A stretch of 35,216 nt of DNA, from assembly GCF_000379845.1 (NCBI RefSeq), contig NZ_KB903785.1, positions 1 to 35,216 on the forward strand, read 5' to 3'. How positions within the stretch are numbered: the stretch's first letter is position 1; every line of letters starts with the position of its first letter. Source of the stretch: Moraxella boevrei DSM 14165. GTDB lineage: Bacteria; Pseudomonadota; Gammaproteobacteria; Pseudomonadales; Moraxellaceae. The notes beneath the pieces were generated by a model, which saw only the letters and a program-made list of their open reading frames with translations, searched no databases and had not been told where the DNA came from. Positions 26,154-34,941 of this stretch are shown in pieces. The position numbers were made by a program, and so were the translations under genes.

Positions 26154-27131
26154 TTACACATTTCCCCAATGCAAACTCGCCAAGCGTTTCATCAAATCAG
26201 GGTTTTTAACCATAATATTTTCGCCTGTGCGTCCTTGTTCTCGGTTATAATAAATCACATTTAATCTTAATAACCAAAAAATGGTGGCACTATAAGCAAG
26301 CATAATCGGCAGGGCGTTCTTTTCGTCATCTGTTAATGGGCGTATTTGGGTATAACCGTTAATTAACGCCGTCATTTTTTGATTATCAAATTCTACCGCT
26401 TCGCCATTTTCGGCATTACCCCAGCTTGTACAAAAATCATTAATGGTAATTGCCAAATCCATGACATAATATTCAAGCGATACTTCGGTAAAATCCAATA
26501 AACCTGTTAATGTCGGTTTTTCACCTGAAAAATCCCACAACGTATTATCGGCAAACATATCCAAATGACACAAGCCTTTTGTCAAATCTTTGGGTAGATT
26601 TTCATAAGCTGTCCAAATATCATTCATTAGCTTGGCTTCATCGCTTGGCATAAATTTTGTTTCACGCTCTTTGACCAAATGCCAAGGATAAAGTTCCACA
26701 CCATAATGCTCTGCTGGCGTTAAAGTCTGCAACTGCAAATGCAATTTTGCCAAAGCTTGCCCCATTTGACGGCACATATCGGTTGTGATATCGCTTGGGT
26801 GCTTGCCTGTTAATTTTGGTAGCATTAAAATCGCTTTATTTTCAAAATACAACAAAAATTCGCCATTATTCGCCTTTAAGGGGTAAGCCACAGGCAAATT
26901 ATCTTTTAACGCATTTAAAATTAATGCCATTTTTTGGATTTCGTGAGGTTTTCGTTCTTCAAATAAGGTAAACACAAATGACGGATTGCCGTCCGTGTCG
27001 TCTGCTGTTTCAATAAACCAGTTAGAATTTTTGACACCTTGGGTGATGGGGGTGGCTTTTTTAAAGCTCACGCCAAATTTGTTACAAAACTCGCTAAATT
27101 GTTCGTTGGTTAATTGGGTATAAACAGACAT
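26154..27131 (-). CDS. thrB: Homoserine kinase (APH-fold type)
   Basis: Phosphorylates homoserine to O-phosphohomoserine, the substrate of ThrC. The 325-residue protein has the aminoglycoside-phosphotransferase-like fold of the alternative ThrB form found in pseudomonads and Moraxellaceae, not the GHMP kinase of E. coli: N-terminal ITQGVKNSNWFIET, FTLFEER, LPKLTGKHPSDIT, the catalytic loop HLDMFADN and the metal site LLDFTEV. It is first in a minus-strand run with the restriction–modification fusion and rsmI, and divergent from hisF. Confidence 0.93.
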   Translation of the reverse strand: MSVYTQLTNEQFSEFCNKFGVSFKKATPITQGVKNSNWFIETADDTDGNPSFVFTLFEERKPHEIQKMALILNALKDNLPVAYPLKANNGEFLLYFENKAILMLPKLTGKHPSDITTDMCRQMGQALAKLHLQLQTLTPAEHYGVELYPWHLVKERETKFMPSDEAKLMNDIWTAYENLPKDLTKGLCHLDMFADNTLWDFSGEKPTLTGLLDFTEVSLEYYVMDLAITINDFCTSWGNAENGEAVEFDNQKMTALINGYTQIRPLTDDEKNALPIMLAYSATIFWLLRLNVIYYNREQGRTGENIMVKNPDLMKRLASLHWGNV

Positions 27132-27239
27132 GGGCTATCCTTTTTACAGAAATGGTTAAAAAATTGCTAAATTAATGCTATTATAAAGTGAAATTTGAAA
27201 TAAACAAAATTTATTCAGCAAATCGTTAAAAGGAAAACC

Positions 27240-27998
27240 ATGTTAGCAAAACGCATTATCCCCTGCCTAGACGTTGATAACGGCCGTGTGGTCAAGGGGG
27301 TCAAATTTTTGGATATCAAAGATGCTGGCGACCCTGTAGAAGTCGCCAAACGCTACAATGAACAAGGGGCAGACGAAATCACCTTTTTGGACATCACCGC
27401 AACTCATCACGGAAGAGATACCACTTATCATACGGTGGAGCGTATGGCAGAAACGGTGTTCGTGCCTTTGACAGTGGGTGGTGGCGTTCGCAAGATTGAT
27501 GACATTCGCAATCTGTTAAACGCAGGTGCGGACAAAGTTTCTATCAACTCAGCAGCGATTTATAACCCTGAATTTGTACAAGAAGCGTCCGCACGCTTTG
27601 GCAATCAATGTATCGTGGTTGCCATTGATGCCAAAAAAGTGGCTGACAATCAATGGGAAATTTTTACCCATGGCGGTCGCAACGCTACAGGCATTAATGC
27701 GATTGACTGGGCTGTCAAAATGGCAAATTTTGGAGCAGGCGAGTTACTGATTACCAGTATGGACTCAGACGGTACAAAAAACGGCTATGATTTGGCGTTA
27801 ATGCGTGCGATTAACGATAAAATCAATATTCCAACCATTGCATCTGGTGGCGTGGGCAATTTGCAACATTTGGCAGACGGCGTTTTAAAAGGCGGAGCAG
27901 ATGCGGTGTTGGCGGCGAGTATTTTTCATTTTGGCGAATACAACATTCAAGAAGCCAAGCAATTTATGGCAAATCAAGGCATTACCATGCGGTTATAA
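27240..27998 (+). CDS. hisF: Imidazole glycerol phosphate synthase cyclase subunit HisF
   Basis: Joins PRFAR with ammonia from HisH to give imidazole glycerol phosphate and AICAR. The 252-residue TIM-barrel protein shows [19 protein letters not shown] (catalytic D11), [24 protein letters not shown] (second catalytic Asp), [11 protein letters not shown] and [15 protein letters not shown]. Ribosome site AAGGA precedes the ATG. It has its own divergent promoter region with thrB and its own terminator, and is far from hisH. Confidence 0.97.
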   Translation: MLAKRIIPCLDVDNGRVVKGVKFLDIKDAGDPVEVAKRYNEQGADEITFLDITATHHGRDTTYHTVERMAETVFVPLTVGGGVRKIDDIRNLLNAGADKVSINSAAIYNPEFVQEASARFGNQCIVVAIDAKKVADNQWEIFTHGGRNATGINAIDWAVKMANFGAGELLITSMDSDGTKNGYDLALMRAINDKINIPTIASGGVGNLQHLADGVLKGGADAVLAASIFHFGEYNIQEAKQFMANQGITMRL

Positions 27999-28046
27999 TC
28001 GCTGGTAAATATTTTGGTGAAAACCTATCAAAATATTCTGTTAAAT

Positions 28047-28078
28047 AAAAAAGCAACCCAAATTTGAGTTGCTTTTTT
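28047..28078. terminator. Bidirectional terminator between hisF and the CAP gene
   Basis: Near-perfect palindrome AAAAAAGCAAC (28047-28057) and GTTGCTTTTTT (28068-28078) with most of the loop also able to pair. T-runs are present in both directions, suiting the two convergent genes. Confidence 0.85.
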
Positions 28079-28102
28079 ACATTTTGCAAAAGTTTTTAGC
28101 GA

Positions 28103-29266
28103 TTAGCTGGCTTTAGTGGTAAAGCTAAATGTTTTGCTTGCGGTTGTGTTATCGCTATAAGTTAATTGATAATTTACCGTGTAAGTGCGATTTGGCGTTA
28201 ACGGTGCATCTGGCATAAAGATGACTTCGTTTTCGCTCAAAGTTGCATTTGGGTCATTTGATTTTAACAATGTATGAATAGTACCAACACTTAGCGTACC
28301 TAGTGCCACAGTTGCTGTCGCAGATTTAATGGTTTTACCTGTTGGAGCAAGGACATAAATCGGCTGACCAATCGGTGCAGTTTCCAAATCACGGGTTGTA
28401 CCAAATGGATTTGGCGACTCATTATTAAGTTGATACTCTGTCCCAGTGACGCCATTACAAGGGTAATTTAATAGATTTTTGTTATCCGTCATTGCCAAAT
28501 TAAGCGGTCTTGCTGATACCAACTCTAAGACAGATACCACGTTGTACATTGAGTTTGATTGCCACGTATAATCTTTATAGCTCACGCCAATTTGGGTATA
28601 ATTTGGCGATAACAGACCACGCATGTGATAAGGTGCTGCCAACAAACCATTTAACATATTTTCAGCAGATTTTTGAGCATTATACGTCGCCGATAAATTA
28701 TTGGTTTGTAACTGTGTCACTGCCAAGTTTTCTGCAAAACCAGAGGCACTATAGCTTGTTTTAATCGCTTGAGCACCCAGCGTTGTTGGTGCTAAACGCT
28801 CTTTTAAATCATTACCTGAATAATAAGGATTGGATGAACCTGAGCCGACCCATGCACTTCTTAGGGCTTCATCATGGGTTGCATATGCTTGTTTGTTGCG
28901 TTCGCTTACATTAATCAAATAATTAGCATGATTGGTTGCGGTTGCCTTTAGGCTCGTATCGGTAGTTAGACTAGCAAAACCACATTGCGTACGCTGTGCA
29001 TTTAAACGATTTAACGCACTCATTTCTGCCGAGGTGTTGCTAACTTGCGTCGTTGGCTGTGTTGGGTTAGCTACGGTCGTCGTTGTCGTTGGGTTATCTT
29101 GTGATGCGGTTGGTGTTGTCGTTGTAGTCGCCGTTGATGTATTTGTCGCAGGATTAATCGTTGTTGTCGAACTCGATCCGCCACCACCACCGCCACAAGC
29201 GGTAAGAGCGGTCATGGTCGCCACGGCTAATAATGAATAAGAAAATTTTGCGGTGATGTTTTGCAT
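28103..29266 (-). CDS. CAP-domain (SCP/PR-1-like) surface lipoprotein
   Basis: A 387-residue predicted lipoprotein. The signal peptide ends in LTAC with lipidated C24, followed by a GGGGGG tether, a low-complexity Thr/Ser/Pro-rich linker (about 30-78), a CAP domain (about 82-255) beginning EMSALNRLNAQRTQCG with THDEALRSAW, GFAENLAV and AAPYHMRGLLSPNYTQIGVSY, then a C-terminal Ig-like region (about 285-385, PIYVLAPTGKTIKSATATV, MPDAPLTPNRTYTVNYQL). CAP proteins of this type are extracytoplasmic with little-known function. AAGGGG precedes the ATG. It lies 182 bp downstream of ribE on the same strand. Confidence 0.83.
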   Translation of the reverse strand: MQNITAKFSYSLLAVATMTALTACGGGGGGSSSTTTINPATNTSTATTTTTPTASQDNPTTTTTVANPTQPTTQVSNTSAEMSALNRLNAQRTQCGFASLTTDTSLKATATNHANYLINVSERNKQAYATHDEALRSAWVGSGSSNPYYSGNDLKERLAPTTLGAQAIKTSYSASGFAENLAVTQLQTNNLSATYNAQKSAENMLNGLLAAPYHMRGLLSPNYTQIGVSYKDYTWQSNSMYNVVSVLELVSARPLNLAMTDNKNLLNYPCNGVTGTEYQLNNESPNPFGTTRDLETAPIGQPIYVLAPTGKTIKSATATVALGTLSVGTIHTLLKSNDPNATLSENEVIFMPDAPLTPNRTYTVNYQLTYSDNTTASKTFSFTTKAS

Positions 29267-29448
29267 TGTTTACCCCTTCTATCCTAATTGTTAAAAAAGT
29301 TATTAATTCATTAATCTTACAACAGTTTTTTGTAAAAAAAAGCAAAATTGCGATAATTGGTGGGTTTTTAGCAATTCTTGGTAATTAGTTAGCAATAATA
29401 ATCATTTCGCCAATAGTTTGATAAAATTTTAACAAAGATAACCAGTTA

Positions 29449-30111
29449 TCATCTTAAAAAGCCGTTTTCTGCCAACATTTCAAGGGTAACCCCGCCTTGT
29501 TTTTCATGCAGGGCATTTTCCCCCATAAGCAAGCGTTCCAAATAACGTGCCAACACGTCTACTTCAATATTTACCGTACTACCGACATGCCAATGTTTGG
29601 CGATATTGGTAACTTGGGCGGTATGTGGAATGATATTCAAACTTATCACATTGCCTGTCACCAAATTGGTGGTCAAGCTAATACCATCCACGGTAACAGA
29701 GCCTTTGGTGGCGACATATTTAGCAAATTCAGCAGGAATGCTAATTTCAATGTACATGGAGCGAGAGTCTTGTTTTATCAGCGAAATCTGCCCTGTGGTG
29801 TCCACATGACCTGATACAATATGCCCCCCAAAACGGGTGGTTGGCAACATCGCTTTTTCAAGGTTCACAGTATCACCGATTTTCCAATGGTGCATGGCGG
29901 TTTTGGAAAGTGTTTCACGTGAAACATCAACCGCATACCAATCTTTACCAAAATCCACCACCGTCAGACAAATCCCATTACACGCAATAGAGTCGCCCAG
30001 CTTCACATCACCAAAATCCAGCTGTGATGACTGAATGGTTAAACGAATATCGCCTTGGGTTTGTTCAATTTTGTTGATAAATCCTGTGGCTTCAATGATA
30101 CCTGTAAACAT
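29449..30111 (-). CDS. ribE: Riboflavin synthase alpha subunit
   Basis: Dismutates two 6,7-dimethyl-8-ribityllumazine molecules into riboflavin. The 220-residue product has the two tandem lumazine-binding repeats: the first begins MFTGIIEATG (with CNGICLTVVDF), the second GHIVSGHVDTTG (with VDGISLTTNLV). The gene is alone; no ribD, ribBA or ribH is adjacent and no FMN riboswitch was seen upstream. A perfect parS 16-mer lies at 29911-29926 and encodes VSRETL, the same peptide as the site in fmt. Some genomes name this gene ribC. Confidence 0.95.
   Translation of the reverse strand: MFTGIIEATGFINKIEQTQGDIRLTIQSSQLDFGDVKLGDSIACNGICLTVVDFGKDWYAVDVSRETLSKTAMHHWKIGDTVNLEKAMLPTTRFGGHIVSGHVDTTGQISLIKQDSRSMYIEISIPAEFAKYVATKGSVTVDGISLTTNLVTGNVISLNIIPHTAQVTNIAKHWHVGSTVNIEVDVLARYLERLLMGENALHEKQGGVTLEMLAENGFLR
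29911..29926. other. parS site 4 (inside ribE)
   Basis: TGTTTCACGTGAAACA, a perfect match to the canonical chromosomal parS palindrome first known from Bacillus and widespread in bacteria. Confidence 0.85.
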
Positions 30112-30294
30112 AATAGACCTGTAAAATATTTTTTAGCAATTGTAATCAATTAAAATTATACGCCTTTTTGCCAAAAAAGTCATGTAAAAGTGATTTTATC
30201 ATTTGTCAAATCACTGGATTTGCTTTATGATAAATCTGCTTAATGGTTTAGGCAAGTTTTTTGAATAAAATGTTAAACAAAATGGAAAATCAGC

Positions 30295-30723
30295 GTGTCT
30301 TTTATCAAAAAAATATGTCAACTTTTCACCTTTCTACTGTTAACAACCTACAGTTTCGCCCACATCTGCACGCCAACTATCAGCCCTGAACAAGCATTTT
30401 TGGCAATCAAGCATAATAACATAACCAATCGCACCACGAATGATACACCAAATCTTGATATTAAGACCAACCCCACAACCACCCAAAATATTGTGACTTA
30501 TCCACAATCTCTCCCCAATTTCCCCAACCGTATTAACCTCAACACCGCCAGCGAAGCCGAACTGACCCAACTAAACGGCATCGGTGCAAGCAAAGCCCAA
30601 AATATCATTTTATACCGTGAAAATTTTGGCAAATTTGACAGCGTGGATGATTTGGCAAAAGTTAAAGGCATCGGCAAAGCCACCGTGGAGAAAAACCGCC
30701 ATCTAATCAGTGTATCCCCTTAA
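30295..30723 (+). CDS. ComEA-like helix-hairpin-helix DNA-binding protein
   Basis: A 142-residue secreted or periplasmic protein. It has an N-terminal signal peptide (about 1-22, KKICQLFTFLLLTTYSFA), a Thr/Asn-rich spacer, and a C-terminal double helix-hairpin-helix domain (about 78-140): INLNTASEAELTQLNGIG and VDDLAKVKGIGKATVEKN. This is the ComEA fold that pulls transforming DNA into the periplasm. The start is GTG at 30295, chosen because the signal peptide begins there and GGA lies upstream. With dprA it points to natural competence, a known trait of Moraxella and Acinetobacter. Divergent from ribE. Confidence 0.85.
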   Translation: MSFIKKICQLFTFLLLTTYSFAHICTPTISPEQAFLAIKHNNITNRTTNDTPNLDIKTNPTTTQNIVTYPQSLPNFPNRINLNTASEAELTQLNGIGASKAQNIILYRENFGKFDSVDDLAKVKGIGKATVEKNRHLISVSP

Positions 30724-30832
30724 ACGGATTTTTGGGCTTTTTGTCAATTTACACATAACTTTTAACAATGATTGGCAAAAATTTGTTAAAATAGCATAAC
30801 CTCTTTATTTTTTAGCTTGAGAAATTGTATCA

Positions 30833-32659
30833 ATGAGTAAAAAAACAACGGCAAAAAAAGCAAAAACCAATGCCAACTTAGCACCAACCGTGGCGAACAC
30901 CGATAAAAAACAAGCTCGCCGTGATGCCAAACATTTGGGCTTACATAAGGGCTATTTGCCAAGTTCTATCAAGGAAGTAATTTTGACGCTGACGCAAGCA
31001 GGATTTGAGGCCTATATCGTGGGTGGTGGTGTGCGTGATGCGTTGCTTGGGCTTGAGCCAAAAGATTTTGATGCGGTAACCAATGCCACACCGACCCAAA
31101 TTAAAGAAGTATTTGGCAAACGCTGTCGCATTATTGGCAAACGTTTTCAGTTATGCCATGTGTATTCTGGGCGAGATTTGATTGAAGTGGCGACCTTTCG
31201 GGGTCAGCCAACAGGAAATCATCATACCAATACGGACGGCATGATTGTGCGGGATAATGTGTGGGGTGATATTCAAAGCGATGTGGTTCGCCGTGATTTT
31301 AGTATCAACGCCTTATATTATCAGCCTTTTGATGGGGTGGTGTATGATTTTTGTGGTGGGCTTGCCGATTTGCACAGTCGCACCTTACGGTTGCTTGGCG
31401 ATACCCAAACTCGGATTGAAGAAGACCCCGTCCGCTTACTACGTGCATTACGTTTTAAAGCAAAATTAAATTTTAAATTTGATAAAACTTTAGAAAAAAA
31501 ATTCTACTCCGAAAATTGGGCATTGCTTAGCCAAGTGTCGCCCCACCGTTTGTATGACGAAACGATTAAGCTATTTTCCGGCGGTTATTTGATGAATTTA
31601 TTGCCGTTACTGTACGATTACAAAGCCTTTGAGGCCTTGTTATTTTATCCGCCAAGCATGATGACGCCCTTGGTGGAGCAGGTCGCTTTAAACACCGACA
31701 AACGTATTCAAAGTGGTAAAACGACCAATCCTGCGTTTTTTTATGCCACATTATTGTGGGAAAATTATTTGTTTTTGGAAAACAAACATCGCAAAAAAAT
31801 GGGATTTAACGAAGCCCAAATTTTTGCCAGTAACTTGGTGCTTGACCGCCAACGCCAACGTACGGCAATGCCAAAATTTGCCGAAAATTTTATCAAAGAT
31901 ATTTGGCTAATGCAAAGCAGACTCGTCGAGCCACGCAAAAAAAACCTGCTAAAAATCTTGGAAAATCAAAACTTTAGAGCCAGTTTTGACTTTTTATTAT
32001 TACGGGAACAAGTCTTTGCCAAAAACCAAACACTATCGCATCTTATGGGGCAAGCCGTTACCCTTGACAATGAAAGCACGCACGGCATGGGACATTGGTG
32101 GGCATGGTTTCAGACCTTAAATCCAAAACAACGCCAACAAGCCATTGACGAATTTGATAGTCAAGCGGTGAAACAACGTTTTGCCAATCTGTTAACCACC
32201 GATGATTTGCCAAATGTCACCAATGAACCACCCCAAAAAGCTAAAAATGGCAACTTAAGCGAGCAACGACAACGAGAACGTGAGCAATTACAACAATTAT
32301 CCTTGGTTAATCAAGCAACCCATCAACCGACCAATCAATCGGCAAAAGCTAAAAATAAAAGCGATGATTATTTTACCAATATTGAAAAAATGTTGGAAAA
32401 TAGCGACTCACAACGCCAAGAAAAACACCGTGAAAATCGCCCAAAGATGGACAAAGAGCAAGTTGCCAAATTCGTGCAAGGCGTACCCGCCGAACGCAAA
32501 CGCCGTCAGCCAAGCTCTATGTTGTCAATTTTGGACAAAAAACGTGGCTTAACAACAGAAAGTTTAATCAAAGAAAATATAACTGTTGAAAATTTGCCAA
32601 CAATGAACGCAAAACCACCTGCCAAACGCAAACGCTCACCCAAAGTAACAACGGATTAA
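30833..32659 (+). CDS. pcnB: Poly(A) polymerase I
   Basis: Adds poly(A) tails to RNA 3' ends, which speeds decay. The 608-residue protein has a Lys/Ala-rich N-terminal extension (about 1-40), the class II nucleotidyltransferase head with GGGVRDALLGLEPKDFDAVTNA (metal-binding D78 and D80), RCRIIGKRFQLCHVYSGRDLIEVATFRG, RRDFSINALYY and the RNA-binding stretch EEDPVRLLRALRFKAKL, followed by a C-terminal arginine-rich tail (about 455-608) that is Gln/Lys/Arg-rich and poorly conserved. It is followed by folK after a 4 bp gap, the common pcnB–folK pair. Confidence 0.95.
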   Translation: MSKKTTAKKAKTNANLAPTVANTDKKQARRDAKHLGLHKGYLPSSIKEVILTLTQAGFEAYIVGGGVRDALLGLEPKDFDAVTNATPTQIKEVFGKRCRIIGKRFQLCHVYSGRDLIEVATFRGQPTGNHHTNTDGMIVRDNVWGDIQSDVVRRDFSINALYYQPFDGVVYDFCGGLADLHSRTLRLLGDTQTRIEEDPVRLLRALRFKAKLNFKFDKTLEKKFYSENWALLSQVSPHRLYDETIKLFSGGYLMNLLPLLYDYKAFEALLFYPPSMMTPLVEQVALNTDKRIQSGKTTNPAFFYATLLWENYLFLENKHRKKMGFNEAQIFASNLVLDRQRQRTAMPKFAENFIKDIWLMQSRLVEPRKKNLLKILENQNFRASFDFLLLREQVFAKNQTLSHLMGQAVTLDNESTHGMGHWWAWFQTLNPKQRQQAIDEFDSQAVKQRFANLLTTDDLPNVTNEPPQKAKNGNLSEQRQREREQLQQLSLVNQATHQPTNQSAKAKNKSDDYFTNIEKMLENSDSQRQEKHRENRPKMDKEQVAKFVQGVPAERKRRQPSSMLSILDKKRGLTTESLIKENITVENLPTMNAKPPAKRKRSPKVTTD

Positions 32660-32663
32660 TGCC

Positions 32664-33182
32664 ATGCCAATCAAATCCACGCTGTCAAAAAAACTGTGCC
32701 ATATCGGTATCGGAAGTAATCTTGCCAACGAGCTAGGCGAGCCGACCGACCACGTCAAACAAGCGATTGATTGGTTAACAAACCACCCTGATTTTGATGA
32801 TTTTTGCGTGTCAAGTTTGTACACGTCTAAAGCGTTTGGCGTTACCGACCAGCCCGATTTTATCAATGCGGTGGCAAAATTTTGTACCGATTTATCCGCC
32901 TTAACGGTGTTAGATATTTTGCAAGATTTTGAGCAACAGGCGAAACGAGTTCGGCTACGGCGTTGGGGTGAGCGGAGTTTGGATTTGGATTTGTTAACCT
33001 ACGGTGATGAAAAGATTGACAATGAACGATTGACCGTGCCACATATTGGTATTTTTGAGCGAAACTTTGTGGTTATTCCGATGCTTGAAATCAGCCCTGA
33101 GATCGTCATTCACGGACAGGCAGTAAAAAACCTTGAGATTGCGAACAATCATCAAGGGTTAACTAAAATCAGCAACGTTTAA
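32664..33182 (+). CDS. folK: 2-amino-4-hydroxy-6-hydroxymethyldihydropteridine pyrophosphokinase
   Basis: HPPK transfers pyrophosphate from ATP to the pterin in folate synthesis. The 172-residue product shows IGIGSNLANELGEP, LYTSKAFGVTDQPDFINAVAKF, RVRLRRWGERSLDLDLLTYG (the HPPK signature with the two metal-binding Asp) and VPHIGIFERNFVVIPMLEI. It lies 4 bp after pcnB and is probably translated from the same transcript. Confidence 0.95.
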   Translation: MPIKSTLSKKLCHIGIGSNLANELGEPTDHVKQAIDWLTNHPDFDDFCVSSLYTSKAFGVTDQPDFINAVAKFCTDLSALTVLDILQDFEQQAKRVRLRRWGERSLDLDLLTYGDEKIDNERLTVPHIGIFERNFVVIPMLEISPEIVIHGQAVKNLEIANNHQGLTKISNV

Positions 33183-33623
33183 TCTTCAAAAACCCTTAAA
33201 TTAAATTACCATTAAAAAAAATAGTTATTGTTAAATAAAACAGATGAGGCTGTACTAGATAAGCCCTAATAAAGGTTTTTTTGAAAATTTGATTTTTTAA
33301 TTGTATTTTTTTGAAAAGTCAAAAGGATTTAAAAAGAAAAATAAAAAATTTCTGTTTTTATAGGGCATGTTGAATATTCAAAATAATTTTAAACATTAAC
33401 AAACAAAAGCGAATGCTAACGAGCCTTAATAGCATACAAATAACTTGTCATATCTGGTAGCAACCACTCTAAAATGCTTACAATTAGCAAAAGCATTTTC
33501 TACTAACTGTCTAATTTTTATACAGATACCAACCCAACGGATAGTCTTTGCTATTTGATTTTTTGAGTGAGGTTCATCGTGGGCGGTTTTTACTTTAATG
33601 AATCGGATTTAGCCGATTGTTTT
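33183..33623. other. AT-rich intergenic region with IS remnants
   Basis: About 440 bp between folK and mazG (convergent). The first 180 bp are very AT-rich with no coding signal; GAGGCTGTACTAGATAAGCC near 33246 looks like an IS terminus but was not proven. From 33363 to about 33600 lies the tail of an IS5-type element, then a terminator hairpin. Confidence 0.55.
33363..33600 (-). pseudogene. Remnant of an IS5-family element with transposase C-terminus
   Basis: On the minus strand the frame ending at TAA 33426-33428 reads KTAHDEPHSKNQIAKTIRW, then IRQLVENAFANCKHFRVVAT and RYDKLFVCY, matching the end of IS5-type DDE transposases (RQLVENAFANLKHFRAIATRYDKL). Only about 58 residues are left, with no DDE catalytic residues except the C-terminal region carrying the ExxxR-like E/R. 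GGGCATGTTGAATATTCA at 33363-33380 resembles an IS terminus. The 5' part is gone. Confidence 0.72.
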
Positions 33624-33625
33624 TT
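33601..33625 (+). terminator. Terminator downstream of folK
   Basis: AATCGG (33601-33606) and CCGATT (33613-33618) with a 6 nt loop, followed by GTTTTTT. It abuts the mazG stop and has a T-run only on the plus strand. Confidence 0.72.
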
Positions 33626-34424
33626 AACAAATTTTTTCGTATAATTTCGCTTTTTCCCAAAGACTATCCATTTCCGCTAAACTGGCTGTTTCAGGCTTTT
33701 TACCAACCTTTGCAAGCTCATCTTCAATAAAAGCAAAACGAGATTTAAACTTATGCACCGTGGTCAAAGTTGCCTTTTCGCTGTCAATACCCAATTTGCG
33801 GGCCACATTCACCAATGCAAAAAAACAATCGCCCATTTCTTTTTCTAACTCTGCCTTTTGCTGTGGACTAAGATTTTCACCGTCTTTGGGTAAAATTTGT
33901 TTTAATTCGGCAATTTCTTCGTCCAACTTATCCACCGCACCGCTCACCACATCCCAATCAAAACCAATTTTATTGGCAGTTTTTTGCAAATCTTGGGCTT
34001 GCATGAGTGCCGAACCTGCTTTGACGCTGTCAAGTCTGCGTTTGGGCTTGCCTGCATTTTCTAAAGCTTTAATCTCGTCCCAACGCTGTTTGACATCGTC
34101 ATCGGTTTTAAGATTTTCTTTATCAAAAACATGTGGGTGTCTGCGGATTAATTTTTCTTGCAAAGTTAAAATCACATCATCAATATTAAATTTGCCTTGC
34201 TCATCGTATAAATGGGCTTGAAAAACCACTTGCAACAACACATCGCCCAGTTCGCTTTTAATCTCGTCACAATCGCCTTGATTTATCGCATCAACCAATT
34301 CATAGCTTTCTTCCAAAATATAAGAAATTAGGCTTTGATTGGTCTGTTTTTTGTCCCAAGGGCAATCGGTGCGAAGTCTTGCCATAAGTGCGACAAGGTC
34401 AGAAAATTGCTTGCTCGCTTGCAT
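33624..34424 (-). CDS. mazG: Nucleoside triphosphate pyrophosphohydrolase MazG
   Basis: Hydrolyses NTPs to NMP and pyrophosphate, limiting noncanonical nucleotides and, in E. coli, ppGpp stress. The 266-residue protein has the tandem all-alpha MazG layout: first unit with DCPWDKKQTNQSLISYILEE, EESYELVDAI and ELGDVLLQVVF (metal-binding Glu/Asp), second unit with KIGFDWDVVSGAVDKLDEEI and EKEMGDCFFALVNVARKLG. Length equals E. coli MazG (263). It follows the truncated rsuA by 9 bp on the same strand. With the IS inserted upstream in rsuA, its expression may now depend on the IS. Confidence 0.95.
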   Translation of the reverse strand: MQASKQFSDLVALMARLRTDCPWDKKQTNQSLISYILEESYELVDAINQGDCDEIKSELGDVLLQVVFQAHLYDEQGKFNIDDVILTLQEKLIRRHPHVFDKENLKTDDDVKQRWDEIKALENAGKPKRRLDSVKAGSALMQAQDLQKTANKIGFDWDVVSGAVDKLDEEIAELKQILPKDGENLSPQQKAELEKEMGDCFFALVNVARKLGIDSEKATLTTVHKFKSRFAFIEDELAKVGKKPETASLAEMDSLWEKAKLYEKIC

Positions 34425-34433
34425 ATTTTTTCC

Positions 34434-34941
34434 TTAAAATTGGTTAATTTCGGTTTGGGTTAAAAAACGACATTCGCCTTTTTCCAGTCCGTCTAATGTG
34501 ATTGAGCCAATACTGGCACGGTGCAGGGCGATGACTTTGTTGCCAAAATATGCCATCATACGTTTGACTTGATGATATTTGCCTTCAGTCAAAATTAGCG
34601 TGGCATGGGTTTCATCATGAAAGCTAAGTTTAGCAGGTTTGGTTTTTTCATATTCAGCGTCTAACAAAATGCCTTTGAATATTTCTTGAATGGCTTTTTG
34701 CTGTTGTTGTTCATCCATTGGGTCGGCAAGGGTGATTTCGTAGGTTTTGGCAATATGGTGTTTTGGGCTTGTAACACGATGCAAGAATTGTCCGTCATCA
34801 GACAAAATCAACGCCCCTGTGGTGTCCACGTCCAACCGTCCTGCAATGCGAAGGCTAGACAACTCTGGCACAGCGATCAAGTCAGTAACCAGTGGATACT
34901 CTTTGGCTTTTAAACTGGATTCAAAACCTTCTGGTTTGTAC
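34434..34941 (-). pseudogene. rsuA: 16S rRNA pseudouridine synthase RsuA, 5' part removed by IS insertion
   Basis: RsuA makes pseudouridine 516 in 16S rRNA. The frame is open from the IS junction (34941/34942) and reads QYKPEGFESS...LRIAGRLDVDTTGALI, where GRLDVDTTG holds the catalytic Asp, then LHRVTSPKHHIAKTYEITL and EGKYHQVKRMMAYFG. About 168 of the usual 230 or so residues remain. The N-terminal S4 domain and the residues before the KP motif are missing, so the insertion broke the gene. A TTG at 34880 could start a 148-residue fragment that lacks the start of the catalytic domain. The catalytic Asp is kept, but S4-directed binding would be lost. Confidence 0.85.

Noticed and set aside
29030-29170. 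Thr-rich ACA/ACC codon tract in the CAP lipoprotein as a phase-variable repeat
   Set aside because: The codons are mixed and no uniform repeat unit longer than a few copies is present, so slipped-strand switching is unlikely.
30112-30294. FMN riboswitch upstream of ribE
   Set aside because: The leader is under 190 bp, AT-rich and shows none of the conserved RFN-element blocks.
30498-30506. Perfect DnaA box TTATCCACA inside the ComEA-like gene
   Set aside because: Isolated and inside coding sequence; single 9-mers of this kind are expected by chance in a window this long.
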